Shown: positions 49,998 to 58,643 of the stretch, piece by piece
How the letters are laid out: the number at the start of each line of letters is the position of its first letter
Position numbering within the stretch: the stretch's first letter is position 1
Assembly (NCBI GenBank): GCA_016795465.1
Contig: JAEUHK010000126.1
Location: 62,001-126,000 of the forward strand
From: Verrucomicrobiaceae bacterium
GTDB lineage: Bacteria; Verrucomicrobiota; Verrucomicrobiia; Verrucomicrobiales; Verrucomicrobiaceae
Direction: 5' to 3'
DNA: 64,000 bases
Notes under the pieces: generated by a model
Database searches by the model: none
What the model was told of the DNA's origin: nothing
The model's input: only the letters and a program-made list of their open reading frames with translations
Program-made: the position numbers and the translations under genes

Positions 49998-52717
49998 ACC
50001 ATGGAGGCTTCCCATTCCCCAAACTCTGGGCGCAGGTGCGTTCGAAGTCGTGGCTGTGGCTGTTTCGGCGGCAGCAGATCGACGAGGGCGGCCGCTTGTT
50101 GAAGCATGGGGACATCGGCCTCGCGGGCGTGCATGTGTGCTCGGAGAGCGAGCTGGAGATCATCGCGGGCGTGGGCACGGGTTTGTTCAACACGGCCAGC
50201 GTCACCGCGCATCTGCGGCTGCGTGAGGATGGGTCGATGGCGATGACGTCGCACTGCACCTGCGTGCAGGGCTCGCTTTGCCCGCATGCGGCGGCGGTGA
50301 TGCTGATGCTCGACATCGAAGAAGGCCGTCAACGCATCGAAAAGATGGCCCGCGTGCAGGAGAAGGCCTCGCCATCGCCACAAAGCGAGAGCGTGGAGCT
50401 CGAAATCAAAGAGGAGCTGCCGCCTGCGGAGCCGAAACCGGTGCTCGTGGTGCGCCGCATCGCCGCGCAGGTGCCGCAGATCACCGCAAAGCGCGGTATC
50501 GGCGGATGGACGCCGCGCAGCATCGCCATCGCGCAGCCTTTTGCCGAGTATGACGGCTGTCCGCGTCGATTTGAGATGCTGGTGCGCAGTCCGGCGCATC
50601 AGTGGACGGATGAGGATGGCACAAAGCACACCGTGGTGCGCAATCTGCGCTCGGAGCGCTTGCTGCTGACTGATTTGTCATCGCTGGGCCTCAAACCCTT
50701 CGCCGAGGCGATGCCCGGCGCGAAGGCGGAGGAGTCCACGCTCGGCTTCATGGCCATTCACGGCGATCAGGCGCTTTTTTGGGCGCAGTTCCTTCAAGAG
50801 CAGACGAAGAAGCTCGGTGAGAGCGGCTGGCGTGTCGAAGTCGCGGAGGACATCGGCTTCCAAATTCATGAAGCAGGCGAAGATGAGTGGTTCAGCGACC
50901 TGCAAGGCGATAAAGGCGGCAAAGATTGGTTTTCACTCGATCTCGGCGTGGACATCGAAGGCCGCCGCATCTCGCTGGTGCCGCTTTTGGTCGATTGCAT
51001 CGATCAGGGCCTCACCGCGGCCGTTTTGGAGAAAAATCTCGACCAGCGCTTCCTGCTCTCGCTCGGCGGAGATCGCGATGATGTGCTCGCCGTGCCTGCG
51101 GAGCGGCTTTTGGTGCTGCTGCGCTTCTTTGATGAACTGCTCTCAACACGTCCGGTGCGCAAAGACGGCAAATTGCAGCTCGACAAGCTCCGCGCCGCGC
51201 AACTCGCCACGCTCGATGGACTGCCGATTCGTGCTCCAGCGGAGCTTTCGGCGCTTTCGCAGCAGTTGGAGAACTTCCAGCGCATCACGCTCATCGAGCC
51301 GCCGAAATCGCTGAAGGCCAGTTTGCGCGATTATCAGCGCGAAGGTGCCTCGTGGATGCAATTCCTGCGCGAGTTCAGCCTGCACGGCATTTTGGCCGAT
51401 GACATGGGCCTCGGCAAAACGCTGCAAACACTCACGCACATCCTCATCGAGAAGGAAAGCGGCCGCATGGAGCACCCGTGCCTCATCGTGGCCCCGACGA
51501 GCGTTTTGCGGAACTGGATCAACGAATCGATCAAGTTCACGCCGACGCTGAGCCTGCTGCTGATGCACGGGCAGAGCCGGAAGAGCGATTTCAAGTTCCT
51601 GAAGCAGTATGATCTCGTCGTGACGAGCTTTCCGCTGCTCGTGCGCGATGCCGAGGTGATGCGCGAGCAGGAGTGGCACATCGTCGCGCTCGATGAGGCG
51701 CAGAACATCAAGAACCCCAAAAGCCTAGCCGCGCAGGTTTGCGGCAGTTTGAAGGCGAAACACCGCCTCTGCCTCACCGGCACGCCGATGGAAAACCATC
51801 TCGGCGAGCTGTGGAGCCTCTTCCACTTCCTCATGCCCGGTTTGCTCAGCGATGCGGACACGTTTCGTCAGCACTATCGCAATCCGATTGAGCGCGATGC
51901 CGATGCGGAACGCCAAAAGCAGCTCAGCACGCGCCTCCAGCCGCTCATGCTGCGTCGCACGAAAGACGCCGTGGCCAAGGAACTGCCGCCGAAGACCGAA
52001 ATCCTGCACAACATCACGCTCGGCAAGGAACAGACCGATTTGTATGAGACGATCCGTGCCGCGATGGACAAACGTGTGCGTGAGGCCATCGCCGTGAACG
52101 GTTTGGATCGCTCGCAGATCGTTGTGCTCGATGCACTGCTGAAACTCCGCCAGGTCTGCTGCCATCCGAAGCTGCTCAAACAGGAGACCGCGCAAAACGT
52201 CGAGGAATCGGCCAAGACGGCCTACTTGATGGATGAGATGCTGCCCGAGTTGATCGAGGAAGGGCGGCGCATCCTCATCTTCTCGCAGTTCACCGAGATG
52301 CTGGCACTCATCGAGGCCCGCTTGAAGAAGGACGGCACGCATTTCGTGAAACTCACCGGCAGCACCAAGGATCGCGAGACACCGATCCGCGAGTTCCAGA
52401 CCGGCAACGTGCCCGTTTTCCTCATCAGCCTCAAAGCCGGCGGCGCAGGCCTCAATCTCACCGCCGCGGACACGGTCATTCATTACGACCCGTGGTGGAA
52501 TCCGGCCGCTGAAGCTCAAGCCAGCGACCGTGCCTACCGCATCGGCCAGACGAAGCCCGTTTTCGTCCACAAGCTCATCTGCGAAGGCACCATCGAGGAA
52601 CGCGTTGTTGCTATGCAGCAAAAGAAGGCCGCCCTCGTCGAAGGCCTGCTCACCGGCCGCACCGACAAGCTCCAGCTCACGCAATCGGACATCCAGGCAC
52701 TGTTTGCGGTGGAGTGA
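49994..52717 (+). CDS. SNF2-family helicase with SWIM zinc finger
   Basis: 907 residues. The SWIM motif CTC-N6-CPH lies near residues 77-89. After a middle region, the SNF2 motor has Walker A in ADDMGLGKTLQTL (about 465-480), LDEAQNIKNP as motif II, TGTPMENHLGELWSLF, and the helicase C half with ISLKAGGAGLNLTAADTVIHYDPWWNPA and RAYRIGQTK. Family members are DNA translocases, linked to repair or transcription. It overlaps the ABC-F stop (ATGA), so the two are translated together, which suggests a shared role in nucleic-acid handling. Confidence 0.93.
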   Translation: MNHGGFPFPKLWAQVRSKSWLWLFRRQQIDEGGRLLKHGDIGLAGVHVCSESELEIIAGVGTGLFNTASVTAHLRLREDGSMAMTSHCTCVQGSLCPHAAAVMLMLDIEEGRQRIEKMARVQEKASPSPQSESVELEIKEELPPAEPKPVLVVRRIAAQVPQITAKRGIGGWTPRSIAIAQPFAEYDGCPRRFEMLVRSPAHQWTDEDGTKHTVVRNLRSERLLLTDLSSLGLKPFAEAMPGAKAEESTLGFMAIHGDQALFWAQFLQEQTKKLGESGWRVEVAEDIGFQIHEAGEDEWFSDLQGDKGGKDWFSLDLGVDIEGRRISLVPLLVDCIDQGLTAAVLEKNLDQRFLLSLGGDRDDVLAVPAERLLVLLRFFDELLSTRPVRKDGKLQLDKLRAAQLATLDGLPIRAPAELSALSQQLENFQRITLIEPPKSLKASLRDYQREGASWMQFLREFSLHGILADDMGLGKTLQTLTHILIEKESGRMEHPCLIVAPTSVLRNWINESIKFTPTLSLLLMHGQSRKSDFKFLKQYDLVVTSFPLLVRDAEVMREQEWHIVALDEAQNIKNPKSLAAQVCGSLKAKHRLCLTGTPMENHLGELWSLFHFLMPGLLSDADTFRQHYRNPIERDADAERQKQLSTRLQPLMLRRTKDAVAKELPPKTEILHNITLGKEQTDLYETIRAAMDKRVREAIAVNGLDRSQIVVLDALLKLRQVCCHPKLLKQETAQNVEESAKTAYLMDEMLPELIEEGRRILIFSQFTEMLALIEARLKKDGTHFVKLTGSTKDRETPIREFQTGNVPVFLISLKAGGAGLNLTAADTVIHYDPWWNPAAEAQASDRAYRIGQTKPVFVHKLICEGTIEERVVAMQQKKAALVEGLLTGRTDKLQLTQSDIQALFAVE

Positions 52718-52787
52718 GGCCCCATTTGCACGTTGCAAAAGCACGCTCGCACGCCCTATTCCGCGGCCTCAACCCTACCTCATACCC

Positions 52788-53381
52788 ATGAAATCAATCG
52801 CACCGACTCTTGCCGCCATCGCCTTCGCTTTCGCCGGCCTGGCCGGTCCAACCTCAGCCCAGGAAAAAACCGTGAGTGACGCCAAACCTGTTAAAGTCGT
52901 GATGGAAACCAGCAAAGGAACCATCGAACTCGAACTCGACGCCGCCAAGGCGCCGAAGACTGTCGCCAACTTTGTGAGCTATGTGAAGAAGGCTCACTAC
53001 GACGGCACCATCTTCCACCGCGTGATCCCCGGCTTCATGATCCAGGGCGGCGGCTTCACGGCGGACATGCAGCAGAAGGCCACTGATGCCCCGGTCGAAA
53101 ACGAGGCGAAGAACGGCCTGAAGAACGTCCGCGGTGCCATCTCCATGGCCCGCACGAGCAATCCGCACAGCGCGACCTCGCAGTTCTTCATCGTGCACAA
53201 GGACAGCAACTTCCTCGACTACCCGGGCCAGGACGGCTGGGGCTACTGCGTTTTTGGCAAGGTGACAAAGGGCCTCGAAGTCATCGACGCCATCGCCGCC
53301 GTTCAGACCACCAACGCCGGCATGCACCAGAACGTGCCCGCTGAGCCGATCGTGATCAAATCCGCGAAAGTCTCCGAATAA
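52788..53381 (+). CDS. Periplasmic cyclophilin peptidyl-prolyl isomerase
   Basis: 197 residues from the ATG at 52788, giving a signal peptide (TLAAIAFAFAGLAGPTSAQ). The cyclophilin core has METSKGTIELEL, the catalytic Arg in IFHRVIPGFMIQGG, the QFFIV segment and GYCVFGKVTKGLEVID. It speeds proline isomerisation in folding of exported proteins. It lies 70 bases after the helicase and ends at a strong terminator 23 bases downstream, so it closes this transcript. Confidence 0.95.
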   Translation: MKSIAPTLAAIAFAFAGLAGPTSAQEKTVSDAKPVKVVMETSKGTIELELDAAKAPKTVANFVSYVKKAHYDGTIFHRVIPGFMIQGGGFTADMQQKATDAPVENEAKNGLKNVRGAISMARTSNPHSATSQFFIVHKDSNFLDYPGQDGWGYCVFGKVTKGLEVIDAIAAVQTTNAGMHQNVPAEPIVIKSAKVSE

Positions 53382-53404
53382 GACAGCTCCGCGAATCCGC
53401 TCTC

Positions 53405-53438
53405 AATGCCGGACGAGGAGACTCGTCCGGCATTTTTT
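53405..53438 (+). terminator. Intrinsic terminator after the cyclophilin gene
   Basis: A 13-bp perfect stem AATGCCGGACGAG/CTCGTCCGGCATT around GAGA, followed by a T-run. It ends the cyclophilin transcript. Confidence 0.9.
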
Positions 53439-53472
53439 AATCCTGCATCCCTCATTTCTCGATCCCACCATC

Positions 53473-54297
53473 ATGTCCATCCCTCTCGAAGATCTATTCA
53501 ATGACGTCATCGGCAAATCCATGCGCGGCCAAGGCCTCAGCGAGGCCGATGTGGCAGCGAAAGCTGGTGTGAGTGCCGAGGTGGTGGCCGCGGCGAAGGG
53601 TGGCGAGGTGGATGATGCGGTGCTGGGCAAGATCGCGCCGGTGCTCGGCCTGCATGGGCCTTCGCTCATCACGATGGCTCACAACGGCTGGAAGCCCGCG
53701 GATGTGAATCTGCCGGGGCTGGCGCAGTTCAACACGACCTATCACGACATGACGGTGAATGCCTACATCGTGTGGGATGAGGCCACGAAGGAGGCTGCGG
53801 CCTTTGACACCGGTGCGGATGCACAGCCGATGCTCGATTTCATCCAGCAGCACGGTCTGAAATTGAGCCACATCTTCATCACGCACACGCATCCGGACCA
53901 CATCCTTGATCTCGCCAAGCTCTCGGGTGGCGGATTGGTGACCTCCCTGGTGCATGCGAAGGAATCCTGCGCCGGGGCGAAGACCTTCTCCCTGGATGAC
54001 AAGCCTTCGTGGAGCATCGGCGGGCTGAAGATCGAGCCTCGCAGCACCTGGGGACACTCGAAGGGCGGCATCAGCTATGTCGTCACCGGTTTGGCAAAGC
54101 CTGTGGTGGTGGTCGGCGATGCGCTTTTTGCCTCCAGCATGGGCGGCGGCATGGTCTCCTTTGCCGAGGCGCTGGCCACGAACCGCAAAGAACTCTTCAC
54201 GCTGCCGGATGAGACGGTGGTGTGCCCCGGCCACGGTCCGCTGACGACGATTGGCGAGGAAAAGGCACACAATCCGTTCTACCCCGAAACCAAATGA
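53473..54297 (+). CDS. Metallo-beta-lactamase-fold hydrolase with N-terminal HTH-like domain
   Basis: 274 residues. Residues 1-65 resemble a Xre-type helix-turn-helix (GLSEADVAAKAGVSAEVVAAAKGG, then LGKIAPVLGL). The metallo-beta-lactamase fold follows with the full metal set: THTHPDHILDL, WGHSKGG, VVVGDALF and CPGHGP. It is closest in feel to glyoxalase II or sulfur-transferase-type hydrolases, but the substrate is not evident. The next gene overlaps its stop by 4 bases. Whether the N-terminal domain still binds DNA is uncertain. Confidence 0.82.
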   Translation: MSIPLEDLFNDVIGKSMRGQGLSEADVAAKAGVSAEVVAAAKGGEVDDAVLGKIAPVLGLHGPSLITMAHNGWKPADVNLPGLAQFNTTYHDMTVNAYIVWDEATKEAAAFDTGADAQPMLDFIQQHGLKLSHIFITHTHPDHILDLAKLSGGGLVTSLVHAKESCAGAKTFSLDDKPSWSIGGLKIEPRSTWGHSKGGISYVVTGLAKPVVVVGDALFASSMGGGMVSFAEALATNRKELFTLPDETVVCPGHGPLTTIGEEKAHNPFYPETK

Positions 54298-55286
54298 ACG
54301 GACGCCTTCTCTCTGCGCTCTGCCTCTTCTGGATCGCCACGACTCAAGCGGCGGAATGCTGCACGATTCCGGTCTTCCGCTTCGCGCTGGATCGCTGGGA
54401 GGCGGATCGTTTTAAGCTCGTGGTGCCAGCCGATGTCGCTGCGAAGCCGGAGATCGTGGATCTGCTGCGCCCGCTGCGTGCCGGTGGAAAGGCGAATCTG
54501 GACATCACGACAGACCGTTCTGGCAAGGCGGCGCGTGTCGAGCTGTTCTCACCGCAGCATGACTCGCGCCCGGTGTGGGCTGGCGAGTTGAACGCGGCCT
54601 CGCTGGCTGCCTTGCTCGACTCGCCGGGACGTGCGGCTGTCTTGAAGCATATTCTTGAGGGCGATTCGGTGACGTGGGTCATCGTCGATGCGGCCACGCC
54701 AGCTGATGATGCCGAGGTGGAGCGAATCACCAAGCGCCTGAGTTTTCTCAAACAGGCCGCTGCACTACCGATCCAGGATCCCAACGATCCCGACAGCCAG
54801 CTCGGCCCAGGGCCGGAGTTGAAGCTGGAGTTTCGCGTGATGCGCCTGCGGCTTGATGATCCCGCGGAGAAGCCGCTCATCGCCATGCTGGCCGGTCCGG
54901 AGGGCAAAGTGGATGCCACGAAGCCTTTCGCAGCCGCAGTGTTTGGCCGTGGGAGGGTGCTCGGTGCCTGGCAGATGAGCCAACTCGATGACACGGGCCT
55001 GGAAGATGCGTGCATGTTCTTGATCGGCCGCTGCTCCTGCCGCGTGAAGAACGAAAACCCCGGCTGGGACCTGCTCATGAATGTCGATTGGGTGAAGACC
55101 TTGGAGCAAACGGCCGCGGAGCGGAAAAACGGAGTCAAAGCAGTCGTCGTCGAGACAAAGCCCCAAGTGCCGGAAACGGCGAAAGTGGCTGTGGAGGCTC
55201 CCAAAGCATCTAAAGGCACTCCATGGATGCTTTGGGGCGGATTTGGCCTGCTGGGCGTGGCTTTGCTGATCCTGCTGCGGAAGTGA
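54294..55286 (+). CDS. Exported protein of unknown function with C-terminal membrane anchor
   Basis: 330 residues from the ATG at 54294, which overlaps the previous stop. A signal peptide (LLSALCLFWIATTQAAECC) is followed by a soluble domain and a final helix (PWMLWGGFGLLGVALLILL) with RK at the end. The body has two halves with a thioredoxin-like feel (ALLDSPGRAAVLKHILEGDSVTWVIV) and a Cys pair in GRCSCRVKNENPGWD. I do not recognise the family. Tight coupling to the metallo-beta-lactamase-fold gene suggests a shared process. Its stop meets the ThiF-like stop in TGATCA. Confidence 0.72.
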   Translation: MNGRLLSALCLFWIATTQAAECCTIPVFRFALDRWEADRFKLVVPADVAAKPEIVDLLRPLRAGGKANLDITTDRSGKAARVELFSPQHDSRPVWAGELNAASLAALLDSPGRAAVLKHILEGDSVTWVIVDAATPADDAEVERITKRLSFLKQAAALPIQDPNDPDSQLGPGPELKLEFRVMRLRLDDPAEKPLIAMLAGPEGKVDATKPFAAAVFGRGRVLGAWQMSQLDDTGLEDACMFLIGRCSCRVKNENPGWDLLMNVDWVKTLEQTAAERKNGVKAVVVETKPQVPETAKVAVEAPKASKGTPWMLWGGFGLLGVALLILLRK

Positions 55287-56027
55287 TCAGCGTGCTCCGC
55301 ACACGGCACAGTCTTTTCGCCTGGGCAGCCGCACTTTGCGGAACTGCATGGTGTCGAGATTCATTGAGAGGAGTTCGCCTTGCAGCGTGGTGCCGATGCC
55401 GGTGATGAGCTTGATGACCTCCATCGCGCCGATGCAGGCGGAGGCGCCGGAGACGGCACCGAAGACGGGGAACTGGCGTTTCCACGTCGGCGGCACTTCG
55501 GGGATGTAGCAGGCGAGACAACCCGTTTTGCCCGGCACAAAGGTGGTGACGCTGGCATCGAGCGTGTGCATCGCGCATTCGACCAGCGGTTTGCCAGCGC
55601 GAAAGGCAGCGGCATTCAAAGCGAGTCGCTCCTGAAACATTGGCGCGGCATCGACGACGATGTCAGCTTGCGCCACGAGGCCATCGGCATTGGCTTCGCT
55701 GATGTTTTCAGGCACGCCGATGATGTCGCATCGTGGATTGAGGTCCTTCAAGCGGCGCACGATGGAGTCGATGCGGAGCTTGCCGATGTGATCGTGGGTT
55801 TGCAGGAGTTGGCGGTTGAGATCGGAGGGTTGCAACACACCGCCGTGAGCCAGCACGAGCTTGCCGACACCAGCCGCGGCAAGCTCGAGAGCCACGAGGC
55901 CGCCGAGTCCGCCGACACGCGAGATGAGCACACTGGCGTTCTTGAGCTTGAGCTGGCCTTCCTCGCCCACACCAGGCACCCACATCTGCCATTCGTAGAT
56001 GGCGCGTTCTTCGGCGGTGAGGGACAT
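55287..56027 (-). CDS. ThiF/MoeB/HesA-type adenylyltransferase
   Basis: 246 residues with the E1-like Rossmann core: VGGLGGLVALELAAAGVGKLVLA, SDLNRQLLQ with the Arg finger, VDAAPMFQERLALN with the conserved Asp, and two zinc CxxC pairs (CLAC and CAVC). Such enzymes adenylate the C-terminus of ThiS- or MoaD-like sulfur carriers. No carrier gene or other thiamine or molybdopterin gene is near. The start overlaps the hydrolase stop (TGATG), so the two are coupled. Confidence 0.87.
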   Translation of the reverse strand: MSLTAEERAIYEWQMWVPGVGEEGQLKLKNASVLISRVGGLGGLVALELAAAGVGKLVLAHGGVLQPSDLNRQLLQTHDHIGKLRIDSIVRRLKDLNPRCDIIGVPENISEANADGLVAQADIVVDAAPMFQERLALNAAAFRAGKPLVECAMHTLDASVTTFVPGKTGCLACYIPEVPPTWKRQFPVFGAVSGASACIGAMEVIKLITGIGTTLQGELLSMNLDTMQFRKVRLPRRKDCAVCGAR

Positions 56028-56953
56028 CAGCGTTTCAAGGTGTGCAGGATGTTCGTCATGAGACCGCCGGGCCTATCATCCGGAGGCGTGCTTTTCTGCA
56101 TCGCGGTGGTGATGACCTGCTCCGCGTGCGTCACAGGCAGCGAGTAGTGCCCGTCGTGCTCGGAGAAGTGCGTCACGGCATGCGGGATGAGCGAGGCGAG
56201 ACGCTGCGTGTAGGTCCAGTCGATGTTACGGTCTTGTTTGCCATGCCAGAAGTGGATCGGCAGCGTGATGCGGCTCACTTCAAAGCCCCACTCGCTCAAG
56301 TAGATGTCCGCATCCGCGATGACATCGGAAGCTGGACGCTTCAGCGCCCCGAGCGTGGCCTCGCAGACGACTTTGAAGACCTTCGGATCGCTCAAGATGC
56401 GGCGATCCTCCGCGCCGAGCATTTTGAGCAAAAGCCGATGCACAAGGCACCCGGGCCGCATGCGAGCGATGACGGCGCCGAGCTTCAAAATGCCACCGAG
56501 CACCGTGGGCAGCAGTTTGCGCAATTGAATGAGCAAACGGTAGATCCAGAACATCTCTCGATCACCGAGAAAGATGAGCGGTGGTGCGCCGCAGATGATC
56601 GATGCGGAGAGGATGCGCTTTGGCATCAGCAAGGCCGTGGCGAGGACATACGGCCCGCCGCCGGACCAGGCGATGACATGCCAGTTGTCCGCGCCGACAT
56701 GCGCGGCGAGCTCGTTGAGCGTCTGCTGCCAGTCCTCCAAGGTGCGTCCGGGCTGCGGATCAGACAGTCCGATGCCAGGACGGTCCGGGCAGATGAGGCG
56801 CATGCCATGTTTCTTCGCCAGATCATCAAACAGGCATCCTTGCAGGCGGGATGAGGGCCAGCCGTGGAAGTAGAACGCCACCTCGCCACGCGGGTCACCA
56901 TACTCGGCATAGCCGAGGCGGAGACCGTTGGAAAGGGTGATGACGTGATCCAT
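56027..56953 (-). CDS. Alpha/beta-hydrolase
   Basis: 308 residues. The alpha/beta-hydrolase triad is visible: nucleophile in AWSGGGPY, Asp in HGKQDRNI and His in EHDGHYSLP, with the oxyanion turn FHGWPSSRLQ. There is no signal peptide, so it is probably cytoplasmic. It is coupled to the ThiF-like gene by a one-base stop/start overlap. The substrate cannot be predicted. Confidence 0.88.
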   Translation of the reverse strand: MDHVITLSNGLRLGYAEYGDPRGEVAFYFHGWPSSRLQGCLFDDLAKKHGMRLICPDRPGIGLSDPQPGRTLEDWQQTLNELAAHVGADNWHVIAWSGGGPYVLATALLMPKRILSASIICGAPPLIFLGDREMFWIYRLLIQLRKLLPTVLGGILKLGAVIARMRPGCLVHRLLLKMLGAEDRRILSDPKVFKVVCEATLGALKRPASDVIADADIYLSEWGFEVSRITLPIHFWHGKQDRNIDWTYTQRLASLIPHAVTHFSEHDGHYSLPVTHAEQVITTAMQKSTPPDDRPGGLMTNILHTLKR

Positions 56954-56992
56954 GCGCGAGGAGCCGGGAGAAAGGAGCCGCGGAGGCGCTTG

Positions 56993-57844
56993 TCAACGCT
57001 GCGGCGCGGCCAGATCACGCTCGCCGAGCAGTTTGGAGCCATGCGGCACACCACGAGCCAGACGCAGGCCGAACTGCTTCACCGCGTGCTCCTGCAGGTG
57101 GGCCACGGCTTCATCGACGGAGTCCGTCCATTTGATCAAATCGAGATCCTCGGGGCTGATCGTGCCGCCCGCGAGCATCGCATCGATGAACTTCCGCATC
57201 TCACCCCAGAACTCCGAGCCCATGACGACGATGGGGAAGTTCCGGATCTTCTTGGTCTGGATGAGTGTGAGCGCCTCAAACATCTCGTCCAGCGTGCCAA
57301 AGCCGCCGGGCATGATGATGAAGCCGTAGCTGTATTTGATGAGCAGTGTCTTGCGGACGAAGAAGTAGTTCATCGTCACCGAGCGATCGAGGTAGGGGTT
57401 GTGATGCTGCTCGAAGGGCAGCTTGATATTGAGCCCCACGCTGCGGCCTTGCACATCCTTCGCGCCGCGGTTCGCGGCCTCCATGATGCCAGGGCCGCCG
57501 CCGGTGAGCACCGTGAATCCCATCTTCGAGATGGCCGCGCCTACTTCACGGGCGAGGCGGTAGTATTTGTGGTCTTCGTTGAACCGGGCGGAACCGAAGA
57601 CGGTGACGCAGGGGCCGACGAAATGCAGGGTGCGGAAGCCTTTCAAGAAGTCGCGAACGACGCCCATGAGCAGCGAGAACTCGCGTCGGCGTGGGTTTGG
57701 CCCGCGGAGCAGCACGCGGTCCACGAGCTGCGAGGTGAAGGCTTCGTCATCACGCACTTCCTTGGGTGTGGCCGGTGTCACGGTGGTGCCGGTAAGCGAG
57801 GTGGAAGGCTCTTCCTCGCGGTCGCGTAGGTCGGGGGATTTCAT
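56993..57844 (-). CDS. LOG family (TIGR00730-like) protein
   Basis: 283 residues. The lysine-decarboxylase-like Rossmann domain starts near 75 (VTVFGSARFNEDHKYYRLA) and carries the LOG signature PGGFGTLDEMFEAL and GGGPGIMEAANRGA. LOG proteins release cytokinin-type bases from nucleoside monophosphates; many bacterial members have broader or unknown phosphoribohydrolase roles. The first 70 residues are a less conserved extension. It is followed by the hydrolase gene after 39 bases. Confidence 0.9.
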   Translation of the reverse strand: MKSPDLRDREEEPSTSLTGTTVTPATPKEVRDDEAFTSQLVDRVLLRGPNPRRREFSLLMGVVRDFLKGFRTLHFVGPCVTVFGSARFNEDHKYYRLAREVGAAISKMGFTVLTGGGPGIMEAANRGAKDVQGRSVGLNIKLPFEQHHNPYLDRSVTMNYFFVRKTLLIKYSYGFIIMPGGFGTLDEMFEALTLIQTKKIRNFPIVVMGSEFWGEMRKFIDAMLAGGTISPEDLDLIKWTDSVDEAVAHLQEHAVKQFGLRLARGVPHGSKLLGERDLAAPQR

Positions 57845-57856
57845 GGTCGGGATGTT

Positions 57857-57885
57857 TCACCTGCTCTGAGTGCCGGCGCAGGTGA
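57857..57885. repeat. Inverted repeat TCACCTGC/GCAGGTGA upstream of the LOG gene
   Basis: An 8-base inverted repeat with a 13-base spacer lies between the amidase stop and the LOG start (57844). It may be an operator or weak terminator; no T-run follows. Confidence 0.35.
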
Positions 57886-57932
57886 TTTGTTCACGGGAAA
57901 TGCGCTGAGGCGCCTTCATCATCCGGCTGAGG

Positions 57933-58574
57933 TCACAGGGCGCGGTGATACGCGGCGACTTTGGCGAGGAAGGCGTTCCACTTCGGGCCGAGCTGGCCGC
58001 GGTCGAGCAGGAAGTGCGGGCATTTTTTGTGGCCGAGGTCACGATGATCATCGTGGCGGATCATTCGCCAGTGCATGTGCGGGACCACATGGCTGAGCGG
58101 GATACCATGCTCCTTCATCAGCCAGGCGGTGAGCCTCGCGGTGCGGTCGATGGTGCGGGCGCGGTCATTGCCACGGTTCTCGCACATCTCGATGCCGATG
58201 GAGCTGCGATTCCCATGACCGTCGTAGTCCGCATGCTCGCCGCGTTCATTGGTGGGCAGGCTTTGATAGGTAGAGTGATCGTCCACGGTGAAATGCCATG
58301 AGACATAGCCGATGGAATTGTGGCGGCCTTTGAGCGAGCCGCGTTTCTGCATCTGGGCATGCGAATAGGCTCCGGCTCCACGCGAGCGGTTCTCCGTGGC
58401 ATGGATCGTGATGTAAGTGGGCCGCATCGGGCGGATCACACGCCGCGCATACATGCCGCGGGGGACCAAATCGACCGTGACTCCCGGTGGCGAGCGATGG
58501 GAGACGGCGACGCCCGCGCATGAAGCCATGAAGCTGGCGGCGATGGCAAGGAGGAGGACGCGGGCGAATTTCAT
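57933..58574 (-). CDS. N-acetylmuramoyl-L-alanine amidase lipoprotein (Amidase_2)
   Basis: 213 residues from the ATG at 58574, giving a lipoprotein signal (LLLAIAASFMASC). The Amidase_2/PGRP zinc ligands are seen in TYITIHATENRS and near HKKCPHFLLDRG, with WHFTVDDHSTYQSLPTNERGEHA as the middle family block. It cuts the bond between muramic acid and the stem peptide in cell-wall turnover. The longer open frame upstream is antisense to the lipase gene and was not used. It is divergent from that gene. Confidence 0.88.
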   Translation of the reverse strand: MKFARVLLLAIAASFMASCAGVAVSHRSPPGVTVDLVPRGMYARRVIRPMRPTYITIHATENRSRGAGAYSHAQMQKRGSLKGRHNSIGYVSWHFTVDDHSTYQSLPTNERGEHADYDGHGNRSSIGIEMCENRGNDRARTIDRTARLTAWLMKEHGIPLSHVVPHMHWRMIRHDDHRDLGHKKCPHFLLDRGQLGPKWNAFLAKVAAYHRAL

Positions 58575-58643
58575 GCGTGTGGAGTCTAGCGGTTCAAACT
58601 TCATTTCGTCCAGACGCGATTGTTGTGCCAGATTCGCGGCAAC

